DNA of 64,000 nucleotides from DAOQTX01 sp035340715 (GCA_035340715.1 DAOQTX010000004.1:12642-76641); one strand, 5' to 3'. Shown: positions 44,534-55,800, numbered from the stretch's first letter. Numbers and translations: made by a program. Notes: a model not told the origin generated them from the letters alone.

Positions 44534-45619
44534 GATCTGTGCTGCTTGCTTTGAATCAATGCCAATTAATCTTCCATACATTCGATGAATCAAATGCAAG
44601 GAAAATGTATTTAAGAATAGAATACAAGTAAGAAAGGACAGTATAATCATACTGTTGATTCCAACCGATGGAGCCATGATACTAAAAAAAATCAGTGTCA
44701 GGTTTACGAATGCAATCAAAAACACAGTGCCGGTCTGACGAAATCCATTTCTTAAAATCATATGATGCAAATGATTTCTATCGGCCATCAATGGAGATCG
44801 TTTTTCTATTAATCGTATAATCGAAACTCGTATCAAATCGTATATCGGTACAAACAAAGTGGCAAAGACTAATTTGGAAACTTCTAAACTATTGAGTGTG
44901 TTTCCAAATGGTTGATTTAATAATTCAATAGCCATTACCGCCATCATAAATCCTATGATCATAGATCCGGTATCACCCATAAAGACTTTTGCGGGATGCA
45001 GATTAAAGGCTAAGAAAGAGAGTAACGAACCAGCAACACAGAAACATAAACAGGTATAAGTATAATTTCCTGCTGTATAAAACATGACACCGAAAACAGA
45101 GGCCATAATCACGCCCAATACACCAGCTAAACCATCAATGCCATCAATTAGATTAAATGCATTGGTAAACGATACCACAAAAAGCAGGGTTAACGGAATT
45201 TGAAACATGGGTGCAATTTCATTGATCCCAAATAAACCATAGAAGGAAACTATTTTTATGTCACCTGCAACAATTAATAATGCTGCTAGTATTTGCAAAA
45301 ACAATTTACTCAGTGCTTCAATATTTAATAAATCATCAAAAAAGCCGGTGAAGAACATAATCATTAAAGCAGCAGATAAGTAACCGGATGCAGGAGTTTG
45401 ATAGAAGGCTGAGAAAATGAAAAACGAAACAAAAGTTCCAATAAATATGGCTATGCCTCCCATATTCGGTGTATGGTTTGCGTGTTGTTTTCGCTCATCG
45501 GGCGTATCAAATAAATTCCATCGGGTACACACCTTTAACCACATCGGCATCCATGCAAAGCAAATAATGTAAGCCATCAGTGCCGGTAAAATAATCTTAG
45601 AGAGTATAGGTACATCCAT
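44516..45619 (-). CDS. Undecaprenyl-phosphate sugar-1-phosphate transferase (WecA/TagO/MraY family)
   Basis: This polytopic membrane enzyme of 367 residues moves a sugar-1-phosphate, probably GlcNAc-1-P, from its UDP carrier to undecaprenyl phosphate. It carries out the first membrane step of a polysaccharide or glycan. Family motifs are FFDDLLNIEALSKL near residue 92, NAFNLIDGIDGLAG near 155, MGDTGSM near 215 and DRNHLHHMIL near 282. About ten helices are seen. It is the last gene of the operon that also encodes a glycosyltransferase, a type B adhesin and a PorP-OmpA fusion. It ends 18 bases inside the convergent penicillin acylase gene. Confidence 0.93.
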   Translation of the reverse strand: MDVPILSKIILPALMAYIICFAWMPMWLKVCTRWNLFDTPDERKQHANHTPNMGGIAIFIGTFVSFFIFSAFYQTPASGYLSAALMIMFFTGFFDDLLNIEALSKLFLQILAALLIVAGDIKIVSFYGLFGINEIAPMFQIPLTLLFVVSFTNAFNLIDGIDGLAGVLGVIMASVFGVMFYTAGNYTYTCLCFCVAGSLLSFLAFNLHPAKVFMGDTGSMIIGFMMAVMAIELLNQPFGNTLNSLEVSKLVFATLFVPIYDLIRVSIIRLIEKRSPLMADRNHLHHMILRNGFRQTGTVFLIAFVNLTLIFFSIMAPSVGINSMIILSFLTCILFLNTFSLHLIHRMYGRLIGIDSKQAAQISSFRF

Positions 45620-45644
45620 AGGTTAGGGTTTTACTTTTTCTTTT

Positions 45645-47357
45645 TTATCTGAGCGTTCGGATGATGTTTAGTTCTACCCTTCTATTCTTTCCTTTAATAT
45701 CTTGGTTCATATTGTCAACAACAGGAACCAATTCACCAAAAGCTATAGTGCGTATACGTGACTCCTCAATTCCTTGTTTCATCAAGTATGTTTTAATAGC
45801 ATCGGCTCTTTTTTGACTCAATATCATATTGTATGCCTCATCACCTTCATCATCGGTATGACCGGATAATATCATGACGGTGTTTTTATCGCTATACAAA
45901 CTATCGAGGGTTTGTTCCAATAAATCGAAATGCATTGTTCGCACATCTGCTTTATCGGTTTCGAACTCGATATTACCCATGCGGATTTGTTTCTCTTTTG
46001 GTTTTGCATTAGGATCAGGACAACCATTAAACTCTTTTGATCCTTTTATGTAAGGACAAGCGTCTTCAAAATCGCTGATCCCATCTTTATCTGTATCGGG
46101 ACAGCCCATAGTGGCCGCTGTACCTTTCACATAAATACACTGATCAATTTTATTTGGAATACCGTCACCATCTGCATCAATATCCGATACCGGACATCCT
46201 TTTGTTTCAGCAGGTCCTGCTTCATCCGGACAGAGGTCATTCGCATCCATTATTCCATCGCCATCCATATCTCCTGTTTTAGAAACATTCTTTTGAATTG
46301 GACAACCATTATTGGATGCTTCACCAAATACATCCGGACATTGATCTTCTGCATCAATTACACCATCCAAATCTTTATCGCTGAAGACTATACTTTCTTT
46401 GCCATCCTTTTTATTGTTCTTCTTAGGACCAATAGGCAAAACAGAAACCGAAAGTTCGAATGATCCGGGCGAAGCTGCAGAAGCCAATTGAGAAGTAGTG
46501 ATATCATAACTCAATCCCAATAGCATTCGCTTTACCTGAAAGCCGGTGTGCAATACAATTGCGCCTTCATTTCTATAAAATGTTCCGAACTGAAGAACAT
46601 TCTCATTGTTCATTTTAAAATCAGCCAATACACCCCCTACTGTTTCTGCAAATGGACCTTGTGAGGTATACATCAACATTGGAGAAAGTTTGGTTTGTTC
46701 ATTGACTCTTATAGAAGCTCCTACTTGTAGATTTAACTTGGAAGGCAAAATGTTTTGATCAATGATAAATGTTTCCTTTGGCTCAATAATATGGTGTAAG
46801 GCTGCACCCACATATGGTTTTATTTTTCTGCTCTCGTCTAATGAACCATGCTCGTATAAAAATCCAGCATTCAAGTCGGGGCGATTTGTTTTCAGCGAAC
46901 TGAAAATTTCACCGGAGTTAAGATTGGGATCAAAACTTCCATCGGGAGAATACTGATTATCGAAACTCATCTTTGATGGATCGAAACTCTTTTGAATTAA
47001 TCCTACTTGAAAACCAAAACCTAAAATATTTTTTCCTATGGGTTGACGATAGCCAAATGTACCTTGAATATTCGTTTGCTTAATGCCAGCTTCGCCAGTT
47101 CCTTGATGCATAAAATAGGCTCCAAAGCCAAAGCGTTCAACCGCTTTGTCTACACTAAAACTTTGTGTACTGTAGTTTACTGCGTTAGACCATTGTGTTC
47201 TATACAATCCGCTTATTCGTACGTAGTCTATGCCGTGTCCTGTAAAGGAAGGATTGTTGTAGATCGGATTATTGAAAAACTGAGAGAAATGAGGATCCTG
47301 AGCGTGAACCGAAAAGCTCAGCAGCGAAATCATTAAGTATGTTGCTAATCTTTTCAT
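45645..47357 (-). CDS. PorP/SprF-like barrel fused to TSP3 repeats and an OmpA domain
   Basis: This 570-residue protein has a signal peptide ending in VHAQ. Residues 20-290 match PorP/SprF T9SS membrane proteins (DPHFSQFFNNPIYNNPSFTG at the start). Four thrombospondin type 3 repeats follow (about 310-450), for example DGVIDAEDQCPD and DGDGIPNKIDQC, which should bind calcium. The end (about 460-570) is an OmpA peptidoglycan-binding domain (GHTDDEGDEAYNMILSQKRADAIKTYL). PorP/SprF proteins are needed to secrete type B T9SS substrates, and the gene follows such a substrate by two bases. Fusing barrel and wall anchor in one chain is notable. Confidence 0.92.
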   Translation of the reverse strand: MKRLATYLMISLLSFSVHAQDPHFSQFFNNPIYNNPSFTGHGIDYVRISGLYRTQWSNAVNYSTQSFSVDKAVERFGFGAYFMHQGTGEAGIKQTNIQGTFGYRQPIGKNILGFGFQVGLIQKSFDPSKMSFDNQYSPDGSFDPNLNSGEIFSSLKTNRPDLNAGFLYEHGSLDESRKIKPYVGAALHHIIEPKETFIIDQNILPSKLNLQVGASIRVNEQTKLSPMLMYTSQGPFAETVGGVLADFKMNNENVLQFGTFYRNEGAIVLHTGFQVKRMLLGLSYDITTSQLASAASPGSFELSVSVLPIGPKKNNKKDGKESIVFSDKDLDGVIDAEDQCPDVFGEASNNGCPIQKNVSKTGDMDGDGIMDANDLCPDEAGPAETKGCPVSDIDADGDGIPNKIDQCIYVKGTAATMGCPDTDKDGISDFEDACPYIKGSKEFNGCPDPNAKPKEKQIRMGNIEFETDKADVRTMHFDLLEQTLDSLYSDKNTVMILSGHTDDEGDEAYNMILSQKRADAIKTYLMKQGIEESRIRTIAFGELVPVVDNMNQDIKGKNRRVELNIIRTLR

Positions 47358-47359
47358 GT

Positions 47360-50314
47360 TTATCGTATCACGCTTATTTTACCTTGGAAGGTTTTTTCAC
47401 TTCCATCATTTAATTCAACATTGATCAAATAAGAATAAGTACCATTTTGTACAGTATTGCCCTTTAAGCTTCCATCCCATCCGCTAAGTGCATTGTCGTT
47501 GTTGTAAATCAGATGTCCCCATTGATTGAAAATTTTCATTTCAACGTTTTGCAAATTGGGAGCTCTGACTCTAAAAATATCGTTCACGCCATCGCTGTTG
47601 GGTGTGAATGTGGTGGGTATAAATACTTTTAAATCGGTGCTAACAAAAACGATTTTTGTTTCCGTACTGCTGCAACCATCGCTGCTTGTAGCTTGTAGAG
47701 TAATTGTATAATATCCGCTTTGGGTATAGGTATAAGTTGGGTTGGCTGCAAATGATGTTCCACCTCCATTAAGGGTATCACCAAATTGCCAAAGGTATTG
47801 TACGCCTGCAACACTAGCCGACTGAAAAGCAACAGCGTATCCGTTTTGAACTGTGCTTACTGAATAATTGAATGTTGAAACAGGAACCGGACTTACAAAT
47901 ATATTTACCGGATATCGAGATTTTCTTTTACATCCATTCGCTCCGGTTACATCAATAAAGTACGAAGTAGTGTTTTGTAGTATGGGCGATTGAAACGAAT
48001 TCCCATTCCCAACTATACTGCCTCCTGTTAAACTGTTGTACCAAACATAAGTGTCATTATTGGGATTATCTGCTTGAAGTAACACCGCTTGATTTCCACA
48101 GATGGTGGTATCACTTATATTCGGATCTTCGGGTACAGGCATAGCATTTACCAAAACAGAATCACTTACGATAAATGTTCCATTGCCTTGAGTTACCATA
48201 ACGTAGTAGTAACCATAAAGCTTTGCGTAAATCTGTTGTGCTGTTAATCCTGCCACCGGAGCACCATTGTAAAACCATTGATTTCCACTACTGAAGTTTG
48301 AGCTCAACAGAACTGAATCACCAGAACAAAATGTAGTGGATCCAATAATGTTCATGATGCTTCCTTGTGTTACTTTAATAACTACAACAGTAGGAGATTG
48401 ATTGCTGCAACCAAAAGAGTTGGTTACGGTTACTGAAAAAGTTCCGCTATCATTCACCATTATGTTTTGAGTGCTGGCTCCATTTGACCATAGGTAGTTT
48501 ACATTGGTATTGTTACAATTCAAACTCACTGTGTTGCCCGCATTAAGCAATACATATCCTAAAGGTGTTATGCTGGCGGTATCAATTGGGTGATGCGATA
48601 CCAATATGGATGATGAAACTGATGTACATCCAAAGTTATCACTTGCCAATACTGTATATGCTCCGCTGTTTTTTACTACAATGTTCTGAGTTGTCTCTCC
48701 GCTTGACCAAACATAAGTTGCTCCACCTTGCGCTTCTAAAATAACACTGTCGCCCGGACAAAAGGTTGTATCTCCCAAAGCAGATATAGTGACAGCAGGT
48801 CCGCTTGAAATGCTTGCAATAATAGGGCCTGCTGTAGCTTTACATCCTGCACTGTCGCTTACGGTTACATAATAATTTCCTGCCTGTGTTAAAAAAATCT
48901 GTTGCGTAGTGGCTCCATTAGACCATAAATAACTGTTGGCTGTATTGCTTGTAATTAATAAAGAATCACCATTGCAAATAGAAACATTTCCTGCAGGATT
49001 GGTAACCGCTGATGGTGGCTGTCCTACTATAATGGAAATACTGTTGGAGAAATAAACCGACCCAATGGTATCGTATCCAATACAGGTAAATTGACTGGTT
49101 CCAGGATTAGGTATTTGAATAATTGACGATGATGGAGTATTAAATAAATAGGTTCCATTTTTATACCAACTGTAGGATGCCAAATTATTAATAGAAGAAC
49201 TTAATATGACTGTATCGCCAAAACAAAAAGTATTGCTTCCATTGTTGGAACTAAGTGTGATGGTACTGTTAGAAACATTTTGAATTTTTCTGATCAACTG
49301 ATTATAACAATCGGCAACATACAGACCATTGTCGTTGGGATTAAAAGTTATACCTGTTGCCCCATCAAATCTTGCTTGAGTTCCTACTCCATTCACTGCA
49401 CCTGTAGCTCCCGGTTGACCGGCATAGGTTGATACCGTAGGGAATGCTCCCGAACTGATTTTACGTATGGTAAAATTATACCCATCCGCTATATAAATGT
49501 TGTTCTGTTTATCTACAGAAACATCCCATGGATAATTAAACATAGAGGCCATTGGTTGTCCATTGGATGAACCAATTATACCAACACCCGCTATGGTGCT
49601 TACATTTCCTGTCGGGCTTACTTGACGAATCAAATGATTCCACTCATCGGCTACAATAATGTTTTCGTTTATGTCTAAACAAATTCCATAAGGACGATAA
49701 AAACGTGCTGTATTTCCAACTCCATCGTTCGTCCCGCTCATATATGGCATACCGGCTAAGGTGATCACATTTCCATTTTCCAGCTTTCGGATGGTATGGG
49801 TCATATGATCGGCTATGTAAACGATTCCATCTTCTGTAACACATATACCACTTGGAAATCCAAAACTCGATAACATGGCGGGTCCGTTGGTGGTTCCGAA
49901 ACTTCCGGTTCCGGCAATGGTGGTTACCACTCCTTGTGGAGTAATTTTTCTGATTTTATAATTCTTCGTATCAGCTACATACACATTGTCGGCTGTATCA
50001 CAAGCAACAGCCCATGGTTCATAGAATGATGCATTGCTGCCTATTCCATCGAAAGAACCTATGATACCTGATCCTGCAAATGTGCTTACTAAACCAGCAG
50101 GAGTTATTTTACGGATGACGTGATTGTTTCGATCGGCAACATATAGATTTCCATTCTTGTCAGAACTTACTCCATGCGGCCCATCAAATGTAGCCATGAT
50201 TCCCACTGCATTAGTCATGCCGGTAGTATCGACTTTGCCCGCCCAGGTACTCACCAATTGCGCATTGGAAAACAATGGCAACAGCATTATCCATATGATT
50301 AACTTTAACCTCAT
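47360..50314 (-). CDS. Large surface protein: NHL propeller, Ig-like repeats, type B T9SS signal
   Basis: This 984-residue exported protein has three parts. Residues 19-345 are six or so NHL repeats (such as GIGSNASFYEPWAVACDTADNVYVADTKNYKIRKI in pattern), predicting a beta-propeller. Residues 350-800 are Ig/PKD-like repeats, each with a paired cysteine pattern such as FCPGDSVIL...GCTSVSS and a central YVWSSGETTQNI line. The last 90 residues are the type B (CHU_C, gliding-motility-associated) sorting domain: FIPTTFTPNSDGVND, IFNQWGHLIYNN, VQNGTYSYLI. It is encoded immediately before a PorP/SprF-OmpA fusion and overlaps the glycosyltransferase by four bases, so it is a likely surface adhesin. 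Confidence 0.9.
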   Translation of the reverse strand: MRLKLIIWIMLLPLFSNAQLVSTWAGKVDTTGMTNAVGIMATFDGPHGVSSDKNGNLYVADRNNHVIRKITPAGLVSTFAGSGIIGSFDGIGSNASFYEPWAVACDTADNVYVADTKNYKIRKITPQGVVTTIAGTGSFGTTNGPAMLSSFGFPSGICVTEDGIVYIADHMTHTIRKLENGNVITLAGMPYMSGTNDGVGNTARFYRPYGICLDINENIIVADEWNHLIRQVSPTGNVSTIAGVGIIGSSNGQPMASMFNYPWDVSVDKQNNIYIADGYNFTIRKISSGAFPTVSTYAGQPGATGAVNGVGTQARFDGATGITFNPNDNGLYVADCYNQLIRKIQNVSNSTITLSSNNGSNTFCFGDTVILSSSINNLASYSWYKNGTYLFNTPSSSIIQIPNPGTSQFTCIGYDTIGSVYFSNSISIIVGQPPSAVTNPAGNVSICNGDSLLITSNTANSYLWSNGATTQQIFLTQAGNYYVTVSDSAGCKATAGPIIASISSGPAVTISALGDTTFCPGDSVILEAQGGATYVWSSGETTQNIVVKNSGAYTVLASDNFGCTSVSSSILVSHHPIDTASITPLGYVLLNAGNTVSLNCNNTNVNYLWSNGASTQNIMVNDSGTFSVTVTNSFGCSNQSPTVVVIKVTQGSIMNIIGSTTFCSGDSVLLSSNFSSGNQWFYNGAPVAGLTAQQIYAKLYGYYYVMVTQGNGTFIVSDSVLVNAMPVPEDPNISDTTICGNQAVLLQADNPNNDTYVWYNSLTGGSIVGNGNSFQSPILQNTTSYFIDVTGANGCKRKSRYPVNIFVSPVPVSTFNYSVSTVQNGYAVAFQSASVAGVQYLWQFGDTLNGGGTSFAANPTYTYTQSGYYTITLQATSSDGCSSTETKIVFVSTDLKVFIPTTFTPNSDGVNDIFRVRAPNLQNVEMKIFNQWGHLIYNNDNALSGWDGSLKGNTVQNGTYSYLINVELNDGSEKTFQGKISVIR

Positions 50315-51504
50315 GCAGAATAGCTCTTTTGAATTTGAGTAGTATATGCCGGAGTATTAAATGGAACAGAAACTTTTCCTGTTTCCAGTGCTGCTTGTGG
50401 CAACAAACGAATTATGGCAGATCTATACTTGGAAGAAATTTCTTCCCAACGATACCTGCGATAAGCAATTTCATACATATCCTTCGACACTTTTCTTCTT
50501 TGATTTTGGTCCATGGTGTTGATCACATCGACCAACTCATTTACATTCCTGAAATACGCAGCTTTACCCTCTGTGGTTTCAAAATTGTAAGAAACATTGA
50601 ATGCAAGCACCGGACGGGCCAAATACATCGCCTCAACCAACGATGGATTGGTACCTCCTGCACTATGACCATGCACATAAAGCGAACAATTACTTCGAAT
50701 GATATCCAAACGAACTTGTTCATAGATGGGATCGAGTATGGTGATGTTTGAGTAAACACTGTATTTTTCGCGCAACATCTTTCCATATTGATTGTGATTC
50801 CAAATACCAATGATCACCAATCTGTTTTGAGGGGTTTGTGCAAATGCCTCCAATATGATGTGAATATTGTTCTCTGGTTCAATGCGACAAACCGTAAAGG
50901 CATAATCGCCCTTAACAAAAGGATAGCGCTCAACAAACGACTCGTACTTCTTTAATCGTAAGGCATGATCTGCACCATATTCTATCAATACGGCCTCTTT
51001 GCCATATTCATTTCTTACATAATCTTGAATCGCTTTATTGTCTGCAATTACGGTATCGGCAAAACGCACCGCTATGCTCTCCGAAATTTTTAAATATCGT
51101 TTTACAAATCCATTCCACTTGTCTCTTTTCCATTCAAGTCCATCTATGTTTACAATGATGGGCTTAGATGAGAATGCTTTTATGAATGGAATCAATAAAG
51201 CTCCCGAAACGCCTAATAATAAAAGTACATTAGAATATAACAGAGCATGAATCATACTGATCATGTCATAAAGAATGCTTTGATATCCATTTGCATTCAA
51301 TGGAATGTAATGCAGACGTGCTTTTTTATAATGAGTCGGTCTTTTCTTTTGAAAGTAATATTTGGTGCTGCAATAAACTCGAATATCGAATTTGCGACCT
51401 AAATGTTGGACTAAGAAATTAGCGAGTGTTTCGAAACCACCATAGCGTGCAGGTAGTCCGGTACAACCTATTATTGAGAGTTTTGGTTTAGGTAGATTGG
51501 GCAT
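50311..51504 (-). CDS. DUF1972-type glycosyltransferase
   Basis: This 397-residue cytoplasmic glycosyltransferase opens with the DUF1972 signature GCTGLPARYGGFETLANFLV and has a GT4-like C-terminal half (FTVCRIEPENNIHIILEAF, then HGHSAGGTNPSLVEAMYLARPVLAF). Related enzymes add rhamnose or similar sugars during capsule, O-antigen or glycoprotein synthesis. It is the first gene of the adhesin operon, whose last gene is a lipid-linked sugar transferase. This implies that a glycan is made together with the adhesin. Acceptor unknown. Confidence 0.9.
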   Translation of the reverse strand: MPNLPKPKLSIIGCTGLPARYGGFETLANFLVQHLGRKFDIRVYCSTKYYFQKKRPTHYKKARLHYIPLNANGYQSILYDMISMIHALLYSNVLLLLGVSGALLIPFIKAFSSKPIIVNIDGLEWKRDKWNGFVKRYLKISESIAVRFADTVIADNKAIQDYVRNEYGKEAVLIEYGADHALRLKKYESFVERYPFVKGDYAFTVCRIEPENNIHIILEAFAQTPQNRLVIIGIWNHNQYGKMLREKYSVYSNITILDPIYEQVRLDIIRSNCSLYVHGHSAGGTNPSLVEAMYLARPVLAFNVSYNFETTEGKAAYFRNVNELVDVINTMDQNQRRKVSKDMYEIAYRRYRWEEISSKYRSAIIRLLPQAALETGKVSVPFNTPAYTTQIQKSYSA

Positions 51505-51533
51505 ACATTTCTGTTAACTAAAATGTTATACCG

Positions 51534-51560
51534 AAAAAGTACCTAAGAAGGTTACTTTTT
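51534..51560. terminator. Terminator between the sensor kinase and the adhesin operon
   Basis: AAAAAGTACC (51534-51543) pairs with GGTTACTTTTT (51550-51560) with one bulged base around a 6-base loop. A and T tracts on both flanks let it work on either strand. It lies between the end of the kinase gene and the start of the glycosyltransferase operon. Confidence 0.55.
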
Positions 51561-51604
51561 AATTAAAAATTTCTTTTGTAAGATTTTCGAGAAAATAGAA
51601 TGGT

Positions 51605-52729
51605 TTAGCCTATGCGGAATTTTACCATAGCACCACCTAAAGTAGAGTCTTCAATTTTTATTTCGCCATTTCGCTGATCAATCAGCTTTTTACAAAGGGT
51701 AAGACCCGCTCCGGTGCTTTCAAATTCATCTTTAGGCCGTAAGGTTTGGAACATTCTAAATACCTGCTGTCGCAGTTCTGGTTTTATACCTTTCCCATTG
51801 TCCGACACATAGAAATACAAACCTTGTGCTTCTTTTATAGCTCCTACTTCTATCATCATATTGGTTCCTGAAGGATGATGTTTTATAGCATTGCTAAGCA
51901 ATTCAGAAAGAATTTTGTGTAAGGCCACTCTGTCGCCTTCAAATATCAAATCAAACGTGTTCACTTTCAAACTGAGTTGTTCGGGCAAATTAACACTACT
52001 GACTACAAAATGTATGAACTCGTTTAAATCAATGGTTTCATTTTTTATTTCCGAATTTAATGTTGCGGTATAATCCACCACTCCCTTGAGTAAATTTTGC
52101 ATTCGCTTTATTCTACCCAACATCAGTGAAAAGTTATCTTTCAAACTTTGCGGACTGTTTTCAGGAAGTTCTTCTTCAATCCAACTTGCAATTTGTTCAA
52201 CGGCACGCAAAGGTGCATTCATGTCGTGCGTAAGTAAATACAACAAGTCTTTAATTTCCTTTTCGGTTTTTTGTAATTGTGTTGTGGAGCTATTCATATC
52301 TTTATTTAAAATCTTCTCTTCCATAACTTCTAATGATTCGGTGAGTGCGTATAGATCTACCGGTTTATGAACGATATCAAATGTTCCCGGATCAAATTGC
52401 AATATCGGCTCCAGTTCTTCTGAAGTGGCAGCGGTCACAAATATGATTGGAATATGTCTTGTTTTCTTATTGGTTCGAATCAAACGGGCAACTTCAAATC
52501 CGTTTACTTCAGGCATACGTACATCCAATAGTACAATATCCACCTGCTCTTGCATGAGCACTTTAAAAGCATCGCTTCCTGACTCTGCTTTTGTAATTTT
52601 TCGGAAATCGTTTTCTAAAACCGTTTCCATACTGATAAGATTTTCAATCTGATCATCTACCATCAGTATATGAACTGAAAAAACCTTCTCTGTTGTTTTC
52701 TTGTTTTGTTGTTCAGAACAATCTGGCAT
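51605..52729 (-). CDS. Response regulator-histidine kinase hybrid
   Basis: This soluble 374-residue signalling protein has an N-terminal receiver domain (about 18-135): acidic pair VDDQ, phospho-acceptor Asp in LLDVRMPE, Thr in VTAATS and Lys in HKPVD. A short linker leads to a histidine kinase domain. The phospho-histidine is in LLTHDMNAPLRAVEQ near residue 168, and the ATPase boxes are ELLSNAIKHH, DNGKGIKPE and GAGLTLCKKL. It has no membrane span or input sensor, so it is probably fed by another kinase. The first two codons after its start and the upstream gap suggest a separate transcript; the partner is unknown. Confidence 0.92.
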   Translation of the reverse strand: MPDCSEQQNKKTTEKVFSVHILMVDDQIENLISMETVLENDFRKITKAESGSDAFKVLMQEQVDIVLLDVRMPEVNGFEVARLIRTNKKTRHIPIIFVTAATSEELEPILQFDPGTFDIVHKPVDLYALTESLEVMEEKILNKDMNSSTTQLQKTEKEIKDLLYLLTHDMNAPLRAVEQIASWIEEELPENSPQSLKDNFSLMLGRIKRMQNLLKGVVDYTATLNSEIKNETIDLNEFIHFVVSSVNLPEQLSLKVNTFDLIFEGDRVALHKILSELLSNAIKHHPSGTNMMIEVGAIKEAQGLYFYVSDNGKGIKPELRQQVFRMFQTLRPKDEFESTGAGLTLCKKLIDQRNGEIKIEDSTLGGAMVKFRIG

Positions 52730-52805
52730 GGGGCAATAAATATTCTGCTTAGGGGCAGTGTGTTTTCTGTATATGAAAAATCAGTATTAAAGGTTGCACT
52801 CCTTC

Positions 52806-52839
52806 AAAAAAAAGAGCATCAAATTTTAATCTGATGCTC
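52806..52839 (-). terminator. Terminator after the 1657-residue adhesin gene
   Basis: On the minus strand GAGCATCA (52839-52832) pairs with TGATGCTC (52821-52814) around a 10-base AT-rich loop, followed by eight T (52813-52806). It lies 24 bases after the stop. Confidence 0.85.
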
Positions 52840-52863
52840 AATTTATATGAAATCAATTGTTTT

Positions 52864-55800
52864 TTATCTGAATAAATGGACAGAACCTTGCAATTGTTCA
52901 CTTTTCACAGAAATGAGATAAAAGTACACTCCTTCTGCAACTTCTTTGCCATTGGTATCTTTTCCATCCCAACAGAAGTTTCCTTTTTGTTTCTCGAATA
53001 CCAATTTACCCCAACGGTTAAATATTCTTACAGAACTACATTCTGCAAAATCACCTATTGCATCTAAGGAAAAGCAATCGTTCTTGCCATCATTATTTGG
53101 AGTAAATACATTTGGTGTTCCGTTTAAGTAGTCTTGCAGACTTAATACCGGATTGCTGAGTGTAGCAGTATCCGTACAATTATTATAAGTCGCGATTAAG
53201 GTGATGGTTCCAATTTGTTCAAAAGGATAAAAATGAATCGGGTCCATGTCGCTACTCGAATCACCGTCACCAAAATCCCAAATATAATTGTTGGCCCCTG
53301 TGCTTGTATTGGTAAAGAATAGCGTTACTCCAGCACAGGTTACACTGTCTTCGTATGTAAATGAAGCCTCAGGCTGAGGATCAACATTAATGGTTACATC
53401 ATCATCATCGGTACAGCCATTTAAATCGGTTACAGTAACCGTATAGGTAGTTGTAGCACTAGGAGTCGCAATTGGATTCGCAATGTTTGGATCATTCAAA
53501 TCGTTCGGTGGATCCCAAGAGTAAACCACTCCACCACTAGCATTTAAATTCACAGCGCTGCCATCACAGATTACGGTATCGGCACTTGCTACGGCAACCG
53601 GCAATGGGAATACCATTATTGAAACACTATCGCTGGCTTCACATCCATTTGCATCGGTTACCAATACCGTGTAGGTTGTTGTAACACTTGGAGTTGCTAC
53701 CGGATTTGGAATATTTGCATTATCTAAACTTCCTATCGGAGTCCAAGAATAGGTAACACCACCGCTCGCTTGCAAGGTAATGGAACTGCCTAAACAAACT
53801 CCCGCATCGGCTCCTGCATCAGCTGGTGGCAATGGATTAACGGTAACGATAACCGAATCGGAATTGCTGCAACCATTGTTATCCGTAACCAAAACAGTAT
53901 AAGTGGTAGTTGAAGAAGGGTTAGCTATCGGGTTTCCAATATTAACATTATTGAGTCCTTGAGGAGGAGACCATTGATACAACACGCCTCCACCAGCTTG
54001 TAGCTGAACATTATTTCCATCGCAAAACGAAGTGTCGTTCCCGGCTGATGCCGCAGGTAATGGATTTACAATTATGCTGGTAAACACCGTATCTCCTACA
54101 CAACCAAAACTATTGGTTTCTATTACATAAGCAGTATATACCGAGGATGAATTCCAAACTGCTGTGATAGCATTACTTCCCGAACCACTTAAAATATTAC
54201 CCGGACTTACGCTCCAATTATAGCTCGAACCACTGGTATTACTTACCGACAATTGTGCGGTTGAATCAAATACGCAAACTTGTGGCGGTCCTGTTATGGC
54301 AGAAGTGGTTGGTGCCGGATTAATGGTAATTGCAAGCGTATCGGACACACCAAAACAAATGGTGTCGGTGGTAATACTCAATTCTTCATACCATAAATAT
54401 CCTATTGCCGGACCCGTCAAATTCCAATTCACGGTTACAGTATTGCTTCCATTTCCGCTTATAATAGTACCGCCCTGTATGTTCCAATTGTAGGTAGATT
54501 GTGGAGTATTATTAGTGGTATAAATTATATTACTCGCTTGATTGGCACATAAACTCGAAATTCCCGTTGGCATTGCAGGTGTTAATATGATGTTTATGTT
54601 AACCGGTTGCCAAATGGTATCACCGGTACATCCGTATTGGTTTGTTTCTATCACATATACCAAGCCCTGTCCTAATGAATCCCAATTGATCCAAACGGTA
54701 TCTGTTCCCTGACCAAAAGCAATATTTCCATTCAATACTCCCCAATTAAATAATGATCCTGCACCGGGCGAAGGTACCCAATACGAAACACCTTGCACTC
54801 CGGGACAAACCGAAAGCGTTCCTAAAATGCTGTTGGCTGTTGGCGCAGGGTTTACTACTATAGCGATGGTATCGCGATTAACACAACCATTTCCATCAGT
54901 ACCTGTAACGATATACGATGTGTTTGTGACGGGAGATATTTGTAAAGATGAGCCGCTGCCCACCGGGGTTCCTGGACTTGACAACAAAGCCCAACTGTAA
55001 AGGCTTGCTCCATTTGCTGATAAATTAATTGTATCGCCAACACAAATGGTATCATTGGGCGCAGAGGCCGTTACTATTGGTAATGGGTTGACGGTAACCG
55101 TAATAGTATCTTTATCTATACAATTACTGCTGCTCGATCCGGTAACGATATACGAAGTGGTTGACGAAGGTGAAACCGTAATACTCGATCCAGTTCCAAT
55201 GCTCACTCCCGGATTACTTAAGGTAGCCCAGTTGTATGAATTTGCTCCACTTGCACTTAAGGTGGTTGGAAATCCGGAACAAATGGTTGGTTGCGATGCA
55301 GAAGCAGCAACATTAGGCAAGGGATTTATGGTGATTACCACCGAATCGTTTCGTGTACAGCCGTTTAATGTTGCTGTTACGGTATAACTTAATGTAGATT
55401 GTCCAGGTCCTGGATTATTTACAATCACTGTAGGATTCGATATGGTTGTATTGCTTAAACCACCTGGTGGAGACCAATTATATGTATAACCGGCAGTAGT
55501 TGAAGTACCCAATTGAACAGTATCTCCCGAACAAACCGATTGGTTTGCTCCTGCATCTGCAATCGGTAATGGTTTTATGGTTACGGCCACGGTATCGTTG
55601 GCCGTACATCCAAACCATGTAGTGGTAAGTACATAATTGAATGTTACATTCGTAGTTCCCACATTGGTTAAACTAACGGTTGGCATGCTTGTAGAAGTAC
55701 TGCTTAAACCATTGGGAGGACTCCATGCATACGTGTAGCCTGGAACTGAAGGAGCACCAATAACCGCACTTTGCCCAGAACAATAGATTTGATCTGTTCC

